Shown here: one piece after another, positions 16,341 through 25,403 of the stretch | Position numbering within the stretch: the first letter of the stretch is position 1 | How the letters are laid out: every line of letters starts with the position of its first letter | Origin: Rhizobium sp. Leaf453 | GTDB lineage: Bacteria; Pseudomonadota; Alphaproteobacteria; Rhizobiales; Rhizobiaceae | Reading direction: 5' to 3' | Assembly (NCBI RefSeq): GCF_001425605.1 | Contig: NZ_LMRG01000001.1 | Location: 901,909-965,908 of the forward strand | DNA: 64,000 bases | The notes under the pieces: generated by a model | What the model was told of the DNA's origin: nothing | The model's input: only the letters and a program-made list of their open reading frames with translations | Databases searched by the model: none | Translations under genes and position numbers: made by a program

Positions 16341-18482
16341 TCACCCGATCAGGGCCGGTCGCGCATCGTCATACCGGTCGAACGGTATCAGAGCTTCAAG
16401 CGAGATCCAGCCGCGCAACAGGGCCTGCAGGTCCGAAAGTCGGGTCAACGCGCCGATCCATTCCTCGGTCACATAGAATTCCGCTTCGGTAATTCTCGCG
16501 ACATCTTGTTTCAAAACAAAGCCATAGGCCTGATACGCGCCGTCCTTGCGAACAAGCACGATCTTCCAGTAGCGGGTGGGAATCTGTACCCGAAGCGGTC
16601 CGTCGTCCGTCTGTCCGGAGAACCAGCGATCATCGGCCCCGAATATCGGGCCGGCGAAGGTGATCGCACGTTCGACATCTTCCTTCGTTGCCTTCTGGAT
16701 ATGGGTTTCGAGATCGCCCCAGTTGTCCTGTCCGGCCGGGCCTTGATTGAAAGCCTTCGTCTGTGGCGAGCAATTGGTGACGTGAAAAGTGTCGCCGTTC
16801 GCCATCTGAATTTCCTCGAAGTTTCCACCCCAGCAGACGTCGTCGCGCCGGGTCAGGTGTCCCTTGTCGAAAGCGCCACGATCCTGAGTATAGAACGTAT
16901 CCGGAAGCTGATGCTCGGCGGCAATGCGATCGTCGTTTGCCCATTGCTCGGCAATATTTTCACCCGGCGGAAATCCGGCAAGGCTCTTGCGGTCGGTGCT
17001 GCGGCCATCGACAAATCTCTTGCGCGCGCGCCAGTCGACATTGGCGGCGGTGAAAAGCGCGAGACGGCGGTCCTTCTGCATCCAGACCGAGAAGTGCCGG
17101 TACCGAAGCTCGTTGCCCGAACCATCGAGAAGTGGTGCGCAGACTGCCTTCCCCGCGTCGGTCAGCGTCGGCATTGGCGCGTCGCCCGCACCGTCACCCT
17201 CCAGAAAAGCGGGCACGAACCCCGGGCGATCCGGCAATCCGCCGTAGATGAAGGGTATGCGCATTTCGAAGCGTTCGGCTTCCAATCCGCCGGTTGCTGC
17301 GTTGTTAGGGACGGTAGATTGGGCTGCGGCCGGCATGCCGGCCATTTCCACGCTGATCCGGATCTGCAGGGGAATGACAAACTCGTTCGAACTGACTGGC
17401 GGAGTATTGGGCATGTCGGTTTTCCCTTTGCTTGTGACCATGTCGATTGACCGGTTTTCCTCTTTGACTTCCTGCTCGTTCACGCCGGATTTGGCACGCT
17501 CGACGGCCTTTGCCAGCACATCGCCGCCTTGCATGGATTGAGCAATCAGCGCCGCATGACGGGGCGAACGCGCTTCAGCGAGCGGCGGAAGGGCCTTGCA
17601 GATGCGGCTGACACGGAAACCGGAATTGGCTTCCCAGATGACATCGGATTCCTCCAGCCCTTCCAGACTTGCAACCCATGTCCCGTCCACCTTGGCGTAG
17701 AGTTGCTGTTCGTTGCGCAGGATGCGGCCAGAGGAATGCAGTGCGACGATCTGGAAGCTGTCGTTGAACACAGGCGCACCGGAGGACCCATGAGCGGTAT
17801 CGGCCCGATACAACAGGAAGTCATCGGCAGGATCGGCGCGGATCACCTCATTCTCGCGAAGCGCGATCTGCATTGGCGCTCCGTCCGGATGCTGGATGAT
17901 GCTGACGAAATCCCCCTGCTCCGCCTTGCCGCTTTCCGCGATGAGACGAAGATAACCCCGTGCGCCGATCTCGGCATTGCTGCTCGAACGCGGCGCGACC
18001 GCCACGATAGCGAAATCCAATGCCTTGTTTGAGACGAAGAAGGCTGCAGGATCGAGGGAGAATTCCTCCGAGAAGGCCGGCAAGGCACCGGCAATGTCGT
18101 ATCGATAGCCGAATTCCAGCGAAGCGCCACGAGCCGACTGTTCGTCGGGAAATACGTGGTGGTTCGTCATGACAAGGCCGGGCGCGACCAGAAATCCGGT
18201 AGCGAAAGAGCGTCCGCGTGGCGTTGGGAACCGCAGACGGCCGATGCAATCCATCACGAGACGGCAACGCTCGAGAAAACTGGCTTCCACCAGATCGTTG
18301 ATGCCGAGGAGGGCTTCCTGTTCCAGTGCCGTCGCGGTCTGGCCATCGGCGGTGAGGAACCGAAAGCGCTTGACCGAAGACGGCAGAGCGCGTTTCCGAT
18401 GCGCGGCTCGGCGGGCAGCGTCGCCGACGTCCTGAACACCGACGGCGTCCCAGCGATCTACATTGGTTGATGCAACCTTCAT
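16341..18482 (-). CDS. Trypsin-like serine protease fused to DNA/RNA non-specific endonuclease
   Basis: A 713-residue two-enzyme protein. Residues about 75-260 are a trypsin/HtrA-like domain: GFLVAPGLVMTNHHV (His109), DFAIVAV (Asp156), HGSSGAPVF (Ser234). A linker from about 300 to 400 joins a NUC1-type nuclease, residues about 455-680: FDKGHLTRRDD (DRGH-type motif, His542), TNCSPQTKAFNQG (metal-ligand Asn) and WGDLETHI. No signal peptide or membrane segment is visible, so it is probably cytoplasmic. A nuclease kept inside the cell and tied to a protease suggests a conflict or cell-death effector released by cleavage; this is inference. It stands alone, with no immunity gene obvious on either side. 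Confidence 0.88.
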   Translation of the reverse strand: MKVASTNVDRWDAVGVQDVGDAARRAAHRKRALPSSVKRFRFLTADGQTATALEQEALLGINDLVEASFLERCRLVMDCIGRLRFPTPRGRSFATGFLVAPGLVMTNHHVFPDEQSARGASLEFGYRYDIAGALPAFSEEFSLDPAAFFVSNKALDFAIVAVAPRSSSNAEIGARGYLRLIAESGKAEQGDFVSIIQHPDGAPMQIALRENEVIRADPADDFLLYRADTAHGSSGAPVFNDSFQIVALHSSGRILRNEQQLYAKVDGTWVASLEGLEESDVIWEANSGFRVSRICKALPPLAEARSPRHAALIAQSMQGGDVLAKAVERAKSGVNEQEVKEENRSIDMVTSKGKTDMPNTPPVSSNEFVIPLQIRISVEMAGMPAAAQSTVPNNAATGGLEAERFEMRIPFIYGGLPDRPGFVPAFLEGDGAGDAPMPTLTDAGKAVCAPLLDGSGNELRYRHFSVWMQKDRRLALFTAANVDWRARKRFVDGRSTDRKSLAGFPPGENIAEQWANDDRIAAEHQLPDTFYTQDRGAFDKGHLTRRDDVCWGGNFEEIQMANGDTFHVTNCSPQTKAFNQGPAGQDNWGDLETHIQKATKEDVERAITFAGPIFGADDRWFSGQTDDGPLRVQIPTRYWKIVLVRKDGAYQAYGFVLKQDVARITEAEFYVTEEWIGALTRLSDLQALLRGWISLEALIPFDRYDDARPALIG

Positions 18483-18548
18483 GTCCGCACTCCCCCACCA
18501 AGCGATGATGAAGTGTATCGTGAATTTAATACAACCGCATAACAGAAT

Positions 18549-19022
18549 TTACGCGATCAGCGAGGCCGCGACAGCATTCAGGGCCTTGCGGGCATCGTTC
18601 GGCGCCAGCCGCACCTGCAATCCGCGCTGGCCGCCGTTGATGTAAACCAATGCCTCGGCCAGCGCCGCCTCTTCGATCGCAGTGGGTACCTGCTTCTTCT
18701 GTCCGAACGGGCTTATGCCGCCGACATGATAGCCCGTCAGCCGCTCGGCCTCCGCCGGCTTCATCATATTGGCCGATTTGCCATGAAAGGCGGCCGCCAG
18801 CTTCTTCATGCTGACCTCGCGATCGGAGGGAACGACCACACAGACCGGCTTGCCATCCACCTCTGCCATCAATGTCTTCAGCACGCGCTGCGGTTCCTCG
18901 CCCAAGGCTTCTGCCGCCGCCATTCCTATCCGGTCGGCGGACGGATCGTAGTCATAGCTGTGAACCGTAAACGCCGCCCCGGCCTTGGTCAGCGCAAGCG
19001 TTGCCCGCGTGCTTTTAGACAT
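18549..19022 (-). CDS. ybaK: YbaK/EbsC-type Cys-tRNA(Pro) deacylase
   Basis: A 157-residue aminoacyl-tRNA editing-domain protein that hydrolyses mischarged Cys-tRNA(Pro). Recognisable segments are KTLMAEVDGKPVCVVVPSDREV, with the conserved Lys of the active site, MKPAEAERLTGYHVGGISPFGQKK and VYINGGQRGLQVRLAPND. Its stop lies 66 bases from the protease-nuclease start, and it is followed on the same strand by a Spx/ArsC-like gene. Confidence 0.92.
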   Translation of the reverse strand: MSKSTRATLALTKAGAAFTVHSYDYDPSADRIGMAAAEALGEEPQRVLKTLMAEVDGKPVCVVVPSDREVSMKKLAAAFHGKSANMMKPAEAERLTGYHVGGISPFGQKKQVPTAIEEAALAEALVYINGGQRGLQVRLAPNDARKALNAVAASLIA

Positions 19023-19026
19023 GGTT

Positions 19027-19377
19027 TCAGCCCTCCAGGAACCGCTCGTAAATCTCCGGCTTGAACCCGGCGATGAACTGGCCGTCGCGATTGAGGATCG
19101 GCCGCTTGATCATCGAGGGCTGGGCGAGCATCAGGGCGATGGCCTTCTCGGCGTTGAGGTCTTGCTTGTCGGTATCGGCAAGGGCGCGGAATGTCGTGCC
19201 GGCGCGGTTGAGCACTGTCTCCCAGCCCAAGGCCGCTACCCAGCGCTCGAGATCGGCACGGTCGACGCCGGAGGCCTTGTAATCGTGGAAATCATAGGCG
19301 ACGCCATGCGCGTCCAGCCAGGTCCGCGCCTTCTTCATCGTGTCGCAATTCTTGATGCCGTAGATCGTCACGCTCAT
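19027..19377 (-). CDS. ArsC/Spx/YffB-family reductase-like protein
   Basis: A 116-residue thioredoxin-fold protein of the arsenate-reductase-like family. It keeps one N-terminal cysteine in YGIKNCDTMKKARTWL and the family motif MIKRPILNRDGQFIAGF. This group (YffB-like) usually lacks arsenate reductase activity and may act in thiol chemistry with glutathione. It is separate from the true ars operon at 53.4 kb and precedes ybaK by 4 bases in the same direction. Confidence 0.88.
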   Translation of the reverse strand: MSVTIYGIKNCDTMKKARTWLDAHGVAYDFHDYKASGVDRADLERWVAALGWETVLNRAGTTFRALADTDKQDLNAEKAIALMLAQPSMIKRPILNRDGQFIAGFKPEIYERFLEG

Positions 19378-19446
19378 GCTTCATGCCATCCCTTCGCTGC
19401 AGGCGAAGCGGGATAGCATGAAGCGAAGAGGCTGAAAATACGGCGC

Positions 19447-20226
19447 TCAGCGCTCCAGCATGTCGATCAACCGCGGCAGGTCGGCCACCGTCTCGATGAT
19501 ATGATCCGCGCCGGCGGCCTTGAGCCTCGCGCCGATCGTTTCATGCAGGGCCGAACGCTCGGTGGGCGACAGGGCTGCCAGCGCGTCCGGCGTCAGCCCG
19601 GCCTCGTTGCCAGACAAGGTCACGCCGACCGTGATGCAGCCGGCCGCAACGCCTTCGGCGATGCCCGGCTCCGTGTCATCCACCTTGATCACCGCGCCGG
19701 CCGGATAGACCATCAGGTCGAGGAAGCACTTGTACATACCGATCGGCGTCGGTCGGCCGAGCGGCAGGTCGTCGGCGCAGATCAGGTTGTCGGGGGCGTA
19801 ACCCTGGCTTTCGGCAATCGGCAGGACGCGCTCCATGATCGAGCGGGTGTAGCCGGTGGTCGAGCCGATCGTCAGGCCCTTGGCGCGCAGATAGGCGACG
19901 GTTTCGAGCGTGCCTGGAATGAGCGTGCAGTAATCGGCGACGACCTCTTCGTTGAGCGGTACGAACAGCGCATAGACTTGGTCAATGGCGCTTTCGTCGG
20001 GCGCTTTCCCCTGCGCCGCAGCCCAGCGCTCGGCGATATGCGGTTCCGCCAGCATGGCGCTGATATGGGCGCGCTTGGGCAGGCCCATCGGCTTGCGGGC
20101 ATCGGCGATGGTAACCTCGACGCCGAATTTCGCAAAGGTCTCGACGAACGCACCCATCGGCGCGAAGGATCCGAAATCGATGACGGTGCCGGCCCAGTCA
20201 AACACCACGGCCTTGAACTTGCTCAT
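19447..20226 (-). CDS. phnX: Phosphonoacetaldehyde hydrolase PhnX
   Basis: A HAD-superfamily enzyme of 259 residues that cleaves phosphonoacetaldehyde to acetaldehyde and phosphate in 2-aminoethylphosphonate catabolism. It has the nucleophile motif FDWAGTVIDFG, the Schiff-base lysine K51 in MGLPKRAHI, GSTTGYTRSIMERV, and VKVDDT-like VIKVDDTEPGIAEG. Its start overlaps the stop of the FAD oxidoreductase gene by four bases, so the two form an operon with the oxidase translated first. No phnW transaminase is adjacent. Confidence 0.96.
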   Translation of the reverse strand: MSKFKAVVFDWAGTVIDFGSFAPMGAFVETFAKFGVEVTIADARKPMGLPKRAHISAMLAEPHIAERWAAAQGKAPDESAIDQVYALFVPLNEEVVADYCTLIPGTLETVAYLRAKGLTIGSTTGYTRSIMERVLPIAESQGYAPDNLICADDLPLGRPTPIGMYKCFLDLMVYPAGAVIKVDDTEPGIAEGVAAGCITVGVTLSGNEAGLTPDALAALSPTERSALHETIGARLKAAGADHIIETVADLPRLIDMLER

Positions 20227-21353
20227 GCGACACTCCCATAGAGTTCGTTGATGGTCTCTTCGCCGATACCGAAGGCTGTCGAGGCGCCGCAGCCGGCGGT
20301 AACGACCACGATACGCACCGAATCGGACGGTCTGTCGGTAAAGCGCCAGCGATCCGGCGCCGAGGCATAGGTTCCAAGCCAGCGCTCCGCAATCGACGGG
20401 CCGGGCATGTCGAGCACGCGATCGAACTCGGCGAGAATAAGGTCGTCGATCGCGTCCGACGCGAAGGGATCGGGCGTCGCCGCGTAGTGATGGCTGTCGC
20501 CGACAACAAGCGATCCATCCGCCGATTGCGTGACGATCAGATGGATTCCGTTGTCGCGTTCGGCCTTCAGATCCGCGTCCAGCCTCTTCTTCAGCGCTCC
20601 CGCTTCCGGCAATTCGGCATAACCGAGATAGCGGCCGAGACCGAGATCGGACATGACAGCGGTTTTGAAATGAACAGGGCTGGCCGGGCGCAGCCGCAGC
20701 ATCTGCAGCTTGCAGCGGGTAACGCCATAGGTGGCGATACGGTCGGCAAACAGGCCGGTGAAATCGTCGCCGGGGCAGACGACGACCGTCTCAGCCTCGA
20801 TCACGCCGCGCGCCGTTTCCACGCGCGGCGGCTCGACGGCGATGACGGCTGTGTTTCGCAGGAAGGTCACACCGTGATGTTCGGCAAGAAAACGCGCCAG
20901 CAGGGGAATGGCGGTGCGGGATTCGACACGGATTTCGTACGGGCTATGGAGCGAAACGCGGGCCGCCGCCGGTCGCAGGCAGGGAACGAATGCCTGTGCC
21001 TCGGTGGCGGTGATCCGCGCGCAACCCTCACCCATCTCGGTGCGGAGGAAGGCGTCGATCACTGCTTCGGATTCTTCCAGCCGCGTCGCCAGCACCATGC
21101 CGCGCTGAACCACGGCGATGCCGGCCTGCTCCACCGTTTCCGCCCAGATATCGCGCGCCCGGCGTGCCATGGTCCAGCAATCGCCGGCACCCTGCCCGGT
21201 CACGGTGACGAAGCCGAAATTGCGCACCGATGCGCCATTGGCCTGCGCGTCCCGATCAATGACCACGACCGACTTGCCGCGCCTGGCCGCCGCATAGGCA
21301 TGAGCGAGGCCGACGATACCGGCGCCGACAACGGCAAGATCATAGACGGGCAT
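20223..21353 (-). CDS. FAD-dependent oxidoreductase of phosphonate loci (TIGR03364 type)
   Basis: A DAO-family flavoprotein of 376 residues with the dinucleotide motif VVGAGIVGLAHAYAAARRG and the C-terminal TAGCGASTAFGIGEETI. It is translationally coupled to phnX. FAD enzymes of this kind recur beside phosphonate genes and have been reported to oxidise 2-aminoethylphosphonate or its N-methyl form to phosphonoacetaldehyde, the PhnX substrate, replacing the PhnW transaminase. That assignment rests on context. The ATG at 21353 follows GGAGAAAG; the longer frame adds an unlikely leader. Confidence 0.88.
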   Translation of the reverse strand: MPVYDLAVVGAGIVGLAHAYAAARRGKSVVVIDRDAQANGASVRNFGFVTVTGQGAGDCWTMARRARDIWAETVEQAGIAVVQRGMVLATRLEESEAVIDAFLRTEMGEGCARITATEAQAFVPCLRPAAARVSLHSPYEIRVESRTAIPLLARFLAEHHGVTFLRNTAVIAVEPPRVETARGVIEAETVVVCPGDDFTGLFADRIATYGVTRCKLQMLRLRPASPVHFKTAVMSDLGLGRYLGYAELPEAGALKKRLDADLKAERDNGIHLIVTQSADGSLVVGDSHHYAATPDPFASDAIDDLILAEFDRVLDMPGPSIAERWLGTYASAPDRWRFTDRPSDSVRIVVVTAGCGASTAFGIGEETINELYGSVA

Positions 21354-21581
21354 GGGCTTTCTCCACCGCAACGTTTCGGCCGGATGGCTCTCAGGCCAAT
21401 CCCGCGTCGCCGCAGCGGCTAAAGACCGCAAGTTCATAAAGGGATTATGACAGAACCCGGCGCCCGGCGATTGTCCCCGCTATTCTCGCGAGAACCCTGT
21501 GCCTTCAGGCGGATGGGCGGGCACCGAAAGGTGCGCGTCCAGAGCTATCGCATTTGAAGAAAGACAAATCTCGCCTGCCCG

Positions 21582-21690
21582 CCATCTCCCCCACAAGGGG
21601 AAAAGACCCAGCCGCCACCTGCAGTTTTCAGCCTCGGACAGAGCGGCAAATTAAGCCCCTCCCCCTTGTGGGGAGGGGTTGGGGAGGGGA
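21582..21690. repeat. Mosaic palindrome, CCCCTCCCC type
   Basis: Two arms, CATCTCCCCCACAAGGGG and CCCCTCCCCCTTGTGGGGAGGGGTTGGGGAGGGG, flank a GCGGC-containing centre. The same unit occurs at 45461-45592 and, in part, inside the di-heme cytochrome gene at 39281. It fills the middle of the 396-base gap 21354-21749; the rest of that gap shows no gene. Confidence 0.78.
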
Positions 21691-21749
21691 CTTTTCCCTA
21701 TACGATAACCCTGCTCACACGCTAGAGAGCAACGCCCAGCGGAAAAACC

Positions 21750-22808
21750 TCAAGCCTCCAGCGTTCCAGGTTTGCGGGCAGCCTTGGTCTTTTCCGCGCA
21801 GGCGATCTTCATCAGGTTGTCGCGGCGGCGGGCAAAGCGCTGCGAGGTGCGAGTGGCAATCAGCCCGGCCTGCGGCGCATGCAGATCGAGCATGCCGCCT
21901 TCGGTTCCCGGCGCGGTAATGATTGTCGCGAGAAGATCGCCAGCCTCGACCCGGTCGCCGATATTGCGATGGAACAACACGGTTCCCGACAGCGGCGCAC
22001 GGATCATCTCGATATTGTCGAGCGGCGTCGCGGGTCCTGCAAATGCGGCAAGCGGTTTGCCATCGCCAGCGACGACACCACGGGCGACGAGGAAATTGAA
22101 CAATCCCTCAGCATCCTTCCGCGCCACGTCCGGATAGACGTCGCGTGTGCCGCGCAGTTCCAGCGTCGTCGACATGCGGCCGGGCAGCCGGGTGACCTTT
22201 TCGCCGGTCTCGTATTTCCAGGCATAACCGACAGCTTCCTCGAAGGCTGAGCTTTCGCCGTCCGCCAGGAACACCACGGCCATGTCGAGGGCGGCGGCGA
22301 GCTCGGCGGCCTCCGGCCAGAAGGCCTCGTCGATATAGGCATATTGCAGGGATTCGTCATCGCAGTGCAGGTCGAGCACCAGATCGGCGCCGAGCGCCAT
22401 GTGCAGTAACTGCCGCTTCAGCCGGTCCACCGCCGTGTAACGGTCGAGATCCGCGATCAGCGTCTCGCGCTCGCCCAGCGACACCAGTGGAAACTCGCGG
22501 TTGAAGTTGGTGCGCGAACCGAGATCGAAGCGGCCCTGAGGCTCGCCGAAATGCGCCTGCGCCGTGCCGATCGGATTGGCCTGTGGCACGACGGTGATGT
22601 CGCCCCGAATCGCCCCCTCAGCCTCGGCCTTGCGCAGGTATTCGCAGAGAAAATGCAGAAGCGCCGTGCCGGGCAGTTCATTGGCGTGCAGTGCCGCCTG
22701 CAGATAGACCTTCGGCGCGGCATCATCGCTGCCGTTGAATCGGATCACCGGCAGCCGCCAGGCCGCGCCGATCGTATCGCCCTCGATGATGATGTCGGAA
22801 ATATCCAT
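21750..22808 (-). CDS. Succinylglutamate desuccinylase/aspartoacylase-family amidohydrolase
   Basis: A zinc carboxypeptidase-like protein of 352 residues. The zinc motif is ALHANELPG (His41, Glu44) and the third ligand lies in LDLHCDDES. The C-terminal part, with APLSGTVLFHRNIGDRVEAGDLLATI, resembles the biotinyl/lipoyl-like barrel found in this family. Substrates are N-acyl amino acids or related amides; the exact one is not clear. I use the ATG at 22808 (MDISDIIIEG), since the longer frame to 22901 is Arg-rich and unlike the family. Confidence 0.87.
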   Translation of the reverse strand: MDISDIIIEGDTIGAAWRLPVIRFNGSDDAAPKVYLQAALHANELPGTALLHFLCEYLRKAEAEGAIRGDITVVPQANPIGTAQAHFGEPQGRFDLGSRTNFNREFPLVSLGERETLIADLDRYTAVDRLKRQLLHMALGADLVLDLHCDDESLQYAYIDEAFWPEAAELAAALDMAVVFLADGESSAFEEAVGYAWKYETGEKVTRLPGRMSTTLELRGTRDVYPDVARKDAEGLFNFLVARGVVAGDGKPLAAFAGPATPLDNIEMIRAPLSGTVLFHRNIGDRVEAGDLLATIITAPGTEGGMLDLHAPQAGLIATRTSQRFARRRDNLMKIACAEKTKAARKPGTLEA

Positions 22809-22955
22809 ACGCCTGCGTCTCCCGTTTCGGGCGCTTATGCGGCTTCGGACCGGCTTGCGCAAGACGCCAAAAATCACGGCGCGGCCCAACGGCATCGCCA
22901 CGAACGGAAACGGCGCGCGGGTAGTTCGCGCGCCGATCCAATCTCCCGCTTACAT

Positions 22956-23870
22956 TTACTTGGCGTCGAGAAAGGTTCGGATCGCCTTGACGGAAGCCTC
23001 GGGCTGTTCCTCCATCAGCCAGTGGCCGGAGGCCGGGATCACCACTTCGGTGACATTGTCGGCGGCGGCGCGGGCGACGACGGCCATGGTCGATCCGAAC
23101 GACTTCTCGCCTCCGATCGCAAGAACCGGCATGGTCAGCTTGCCCCTTGCCAGAAGCTCGGTGTTGTCGACAGCATCTTGGTCGAAAGCCAGGAACTGGG
23201 CAAAGCCGGCATGCATGGCGCCGGGCTGCGCATAGAGGGCTGCGTAATGTTCACGCGCGTCCTCGTCCCACTTTTTCGGATCGGCCGAGAATTCATTCCA
23301 GAAACGATCGAGATAGATGCGCTCGCGGCCGGCGACCAGGCGCTCCATGTCCGGGCCACCGAAATGAAAATGCCACAGCAGCGGATGCTTGAGGATCTGC
23401 TCCCAAGGGCCGACACCGGGGATCGGCGCATCCATCAGCACAAACTTGCCGACCTCCTGCGGATACTGGGCAACGAAGGCGTAACCGACCATGTTGCCGA
23501 TATCATGGGTGACGACATCGGTCTTTTCGACATTCAACGCTTTCAGCACGCCGGCAATATCCTGGCCTTGCGTTTTCTTGTCGTAACCCTTGTCCGGCTT
23601 TGCCGACAGGCCCATGCCGCGCAGGTCCGGCACGATCACCGTATGATCGCGTGCAAGGTCGGTTGCCAGCGGCACCCACATATCGCCAGTCTCACCATAA
23701 CCATGCAACAGCGTGACAGCCGGGCCTTTGCCGCCGATGCGCACATGCAGCGTCGTGCCGTTGGTGGCGATCTCCTGCGTCGTGAATTCTGCAGGATATT
23801 GGGGAACGCCGGCAGCGAAAGCCGGGGAGGAAAAGGCGATGACGGCACTGGCAATCAACGAGCGGAACAT
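22956..23870 (-). CDS. Exported alpha/beta hydrolase (epoxide hydrolase/dehalogenase-like)
   Basis: A 304-residue hydrolase with a clear signal peptide (MFRSLIASAVIAFSSPAFA). The oxyanion motif is LLHGYGETG, the nucleophile Asp123 sits in THDIGNMVGY, and the catalytic His is in ASGHWLMEEQP. An Asp nucleophile points to epoxide hydrolase or haloacid/haloalkane dehalogenase relatives rather than esterases. The start follows AGGAAA at 23870. It would act in the periplasm; its substrate is unknown. Confidence 0.9.
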   Translation of the reverse strand: MFRSLIASAVIAFSSPAFAAGVPQYPAEFTTQEIATNGTTLHVRIGGKGPAVTLLHGYGETGDMWVPLATDLARDHTVIVPDLRGMGLSAKPDKGYDKKTQGQDIAGVLKALNVEKTDVVTHDIGNMVGYAFVAQYPQEVGKFVLMDAPIPGVGPWEQILKHPLLWHFHFGGPDMERLVAGRERIYLDRFWNEFSADPKKWDEDAREHYAALYAQPGAMHAGFAQFLAFDQDAVDNTELLARGKLTMPVLAIGGEKSFGSTMAVVARAAADNVTEVVIPASGHWLMEEQPEASVKAIRTFLDAK

Positions 23871-24003
23871 GAGAATTTCCTGTCCTTGCGGCGGCCGGGC
23901 TGGCTGCCTGATGACCGCAAGCTCGCACACTGGACGGGTTCGGACTAGCCGGATAAATCCGGAATTGCCGTTCGGAAAAACAGAACGGCAATTCCCCTGT
24001 TTG

Positions 24004-24573
24004 TTATTCTCCCAGAAGCGGCCAGCGGTCGAGAAATTCGTATCGGCTCTTGCCGATGATGCTGCGGACAAGGACGAATTCGCGGGCGGTCCAGATGACG
24101 GGTTCGGCGAGCAGCTGTTCCGGAATGGGCTTGTCGTCATAAACCAGCGTCATATGCGGCAAGAAGCGCGGATTGTATGTGAAGGTCAGGCCGACCGCCC
24201 ACATTTCCTTGGCGATCTGCACATGCAGATCCATCATCTCCTCGCTACGCACGGGATTGGTCAGCACCACGGCATTCGGCCCGGAGAAATAGGACACCCG
24301 GTCGAAGGTCACCTCGAACGGCATCGCCCTGATCGTCGACATCGCCGCCGAAACGGCAAAGACAGTCTCTTCCGGAACGCCGTTATACCGGCCCACGCCG
24401 TTCAGCGACACATGCATGATGTCCTGCGGGCGCGGCACACTTGACAGATCATGACGACGGACAGTATCGCGGCCGATATCTACCGCGCGCATGGCCACAT
24501 CGCGCTCCGGCATGAGGGCGAGGAAGAGATTGCTCGCCCCGAAATCCCCGACACGCCTGTTGCGCGGCCGCAT
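24004..24573 (-). CDS. 2'-5' RNA ligase / LigT-like phosphoesterase family protein
   Basis: A 2H-phosphoesterase of 189 residues with the two HxT/S motifs: HVSLNGVG in the first half and HMTLVYDD in the second. Relatives open 2',3'-cyclic phosphates or join tRNA halves in vitro; the cellular role is unsettled. The start at 24573 is preceded by GGAGGGGCGGG; a longer frame to 24660 is possible but has no ribosome site. Confidence 0.83.
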   Translation of the reverse strand: MRPRNRRVGDFGASNLFLALMPERDVAMRAVDIGRDTVRRHDLSSVPRPQDIMHVSLNGVGRYNGVPEETVFAVSAAMSTIRAMPFEVTFDRVSYFSGPNAVVLTNPVRSEEMMDLHVQIAKEMWAVGLTFTYNPRFLPHMTLVYDDKPIPEQLLAEPVIWTAREFVLVRSIIGKSRYEFLDRWPLLGE

Positions 24574-24872
24574 TCCCGCCCCTCCATTCCCGAACGCGAA
24601 CGACTGCTGATCGGCGCGCACGACGTCATTCCCGGCTGTTTCAAGCATGGCAAACCTCATCTCTTTCTGGATGGCGCCAGTATACGCGAGTCTGATTTTC
24701 GATCAAGAACAAAACAAGAACGATATGAACTTATTCCTACGACGGATGTCCATCCCGAAACAGCCGTCCCACCCATAGCACCGCTTTCCGGATCGATATT
24801 TCCGCATGTTTCCGGCGCGAAAAGCGCAAGAATCGGGTGGCTTTCGCGCGAAAACTGACCGAAAATCAGGCC

Positions 24873-25370
24873 ATGATGAACGTTACAAAGACAATCTCCT
24901 CGCCGGTCGGCCGGCTCACGCTCGTCGCGCGCGGCGACGGCCTGGCGGCGATCCTGTGGGAGAACGACGATCCGAAGCGAGTGCGGCTTGGCCCTTCCAT
25001 CGAGGATCGCGACCACCCGGTTCTCAAGGAGACCGAGTGGCAGCTGCAGCAATATTTCGACGGCAGCCGGACCAGCTTTTCCATAAAGCTCGATCTCGAC
25101 GGCACGGATTTCCAGCGGGCGGCCTGGCAGGCATTGTTGACGATCCCCTATGGCGAGACACGGACCTATGCCGAGATTGCCCGCCAGATCGGCAACCCGA
25201 AGGCGTTCCGTGCCATGGGCGCCGCCAATGGGCGCAATCCGGTGTCGATCGTCGTGCCCTGTCATCGGGCGATCGGCTCGGACGGCCAGTTGCACGGCTT
25301 TGCCGGCGGGCTGGAGGCCAAGCGCTATCTGCTCGACCTCGAGAAAAATCACCGGCGCCTCGCCGCCTGA
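24873..25370 (+). CDS. ogt: Methylated-DNA-protein-cysteine methyltransferase (Ogt), copy 1
   Basis: A suicide DNA-repair enzyme of 165 residues that transfers alkyl groups from O6-alkylguanine or O4-alkylthymine to its cysteine, C130, in the PCHR motif (SIVVPCHRAIG). The DNA-binding helix region YGETRTYAEIARQIGNPKAFRAMGAANGRNP is typical. The ATG ATG pair at 24873 is the likely start. A second paralogue follows 33 bases downstream, so both are probably in one transcript. Confidence 0.93.
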   Translation: MMNVTKTISSPVGRLTLVARGDGLAAILWENDDPKRVRLGPSIEDRDHPVLKETEWQLQQYFDGSRTSFSIKLDLDGTDFQRAAWQALLTIPYGETRTYAEIARQIGNPKAFRAMGAANGRNPVSIVVPCHRAIGSDGQLHGFAGGLEAKRYLLDLEKNHRRLAA

Positions 25371-25403
25371 CCGCCCGGCGGGAATGAAGGAAAGGAGAAA
25401 ATC

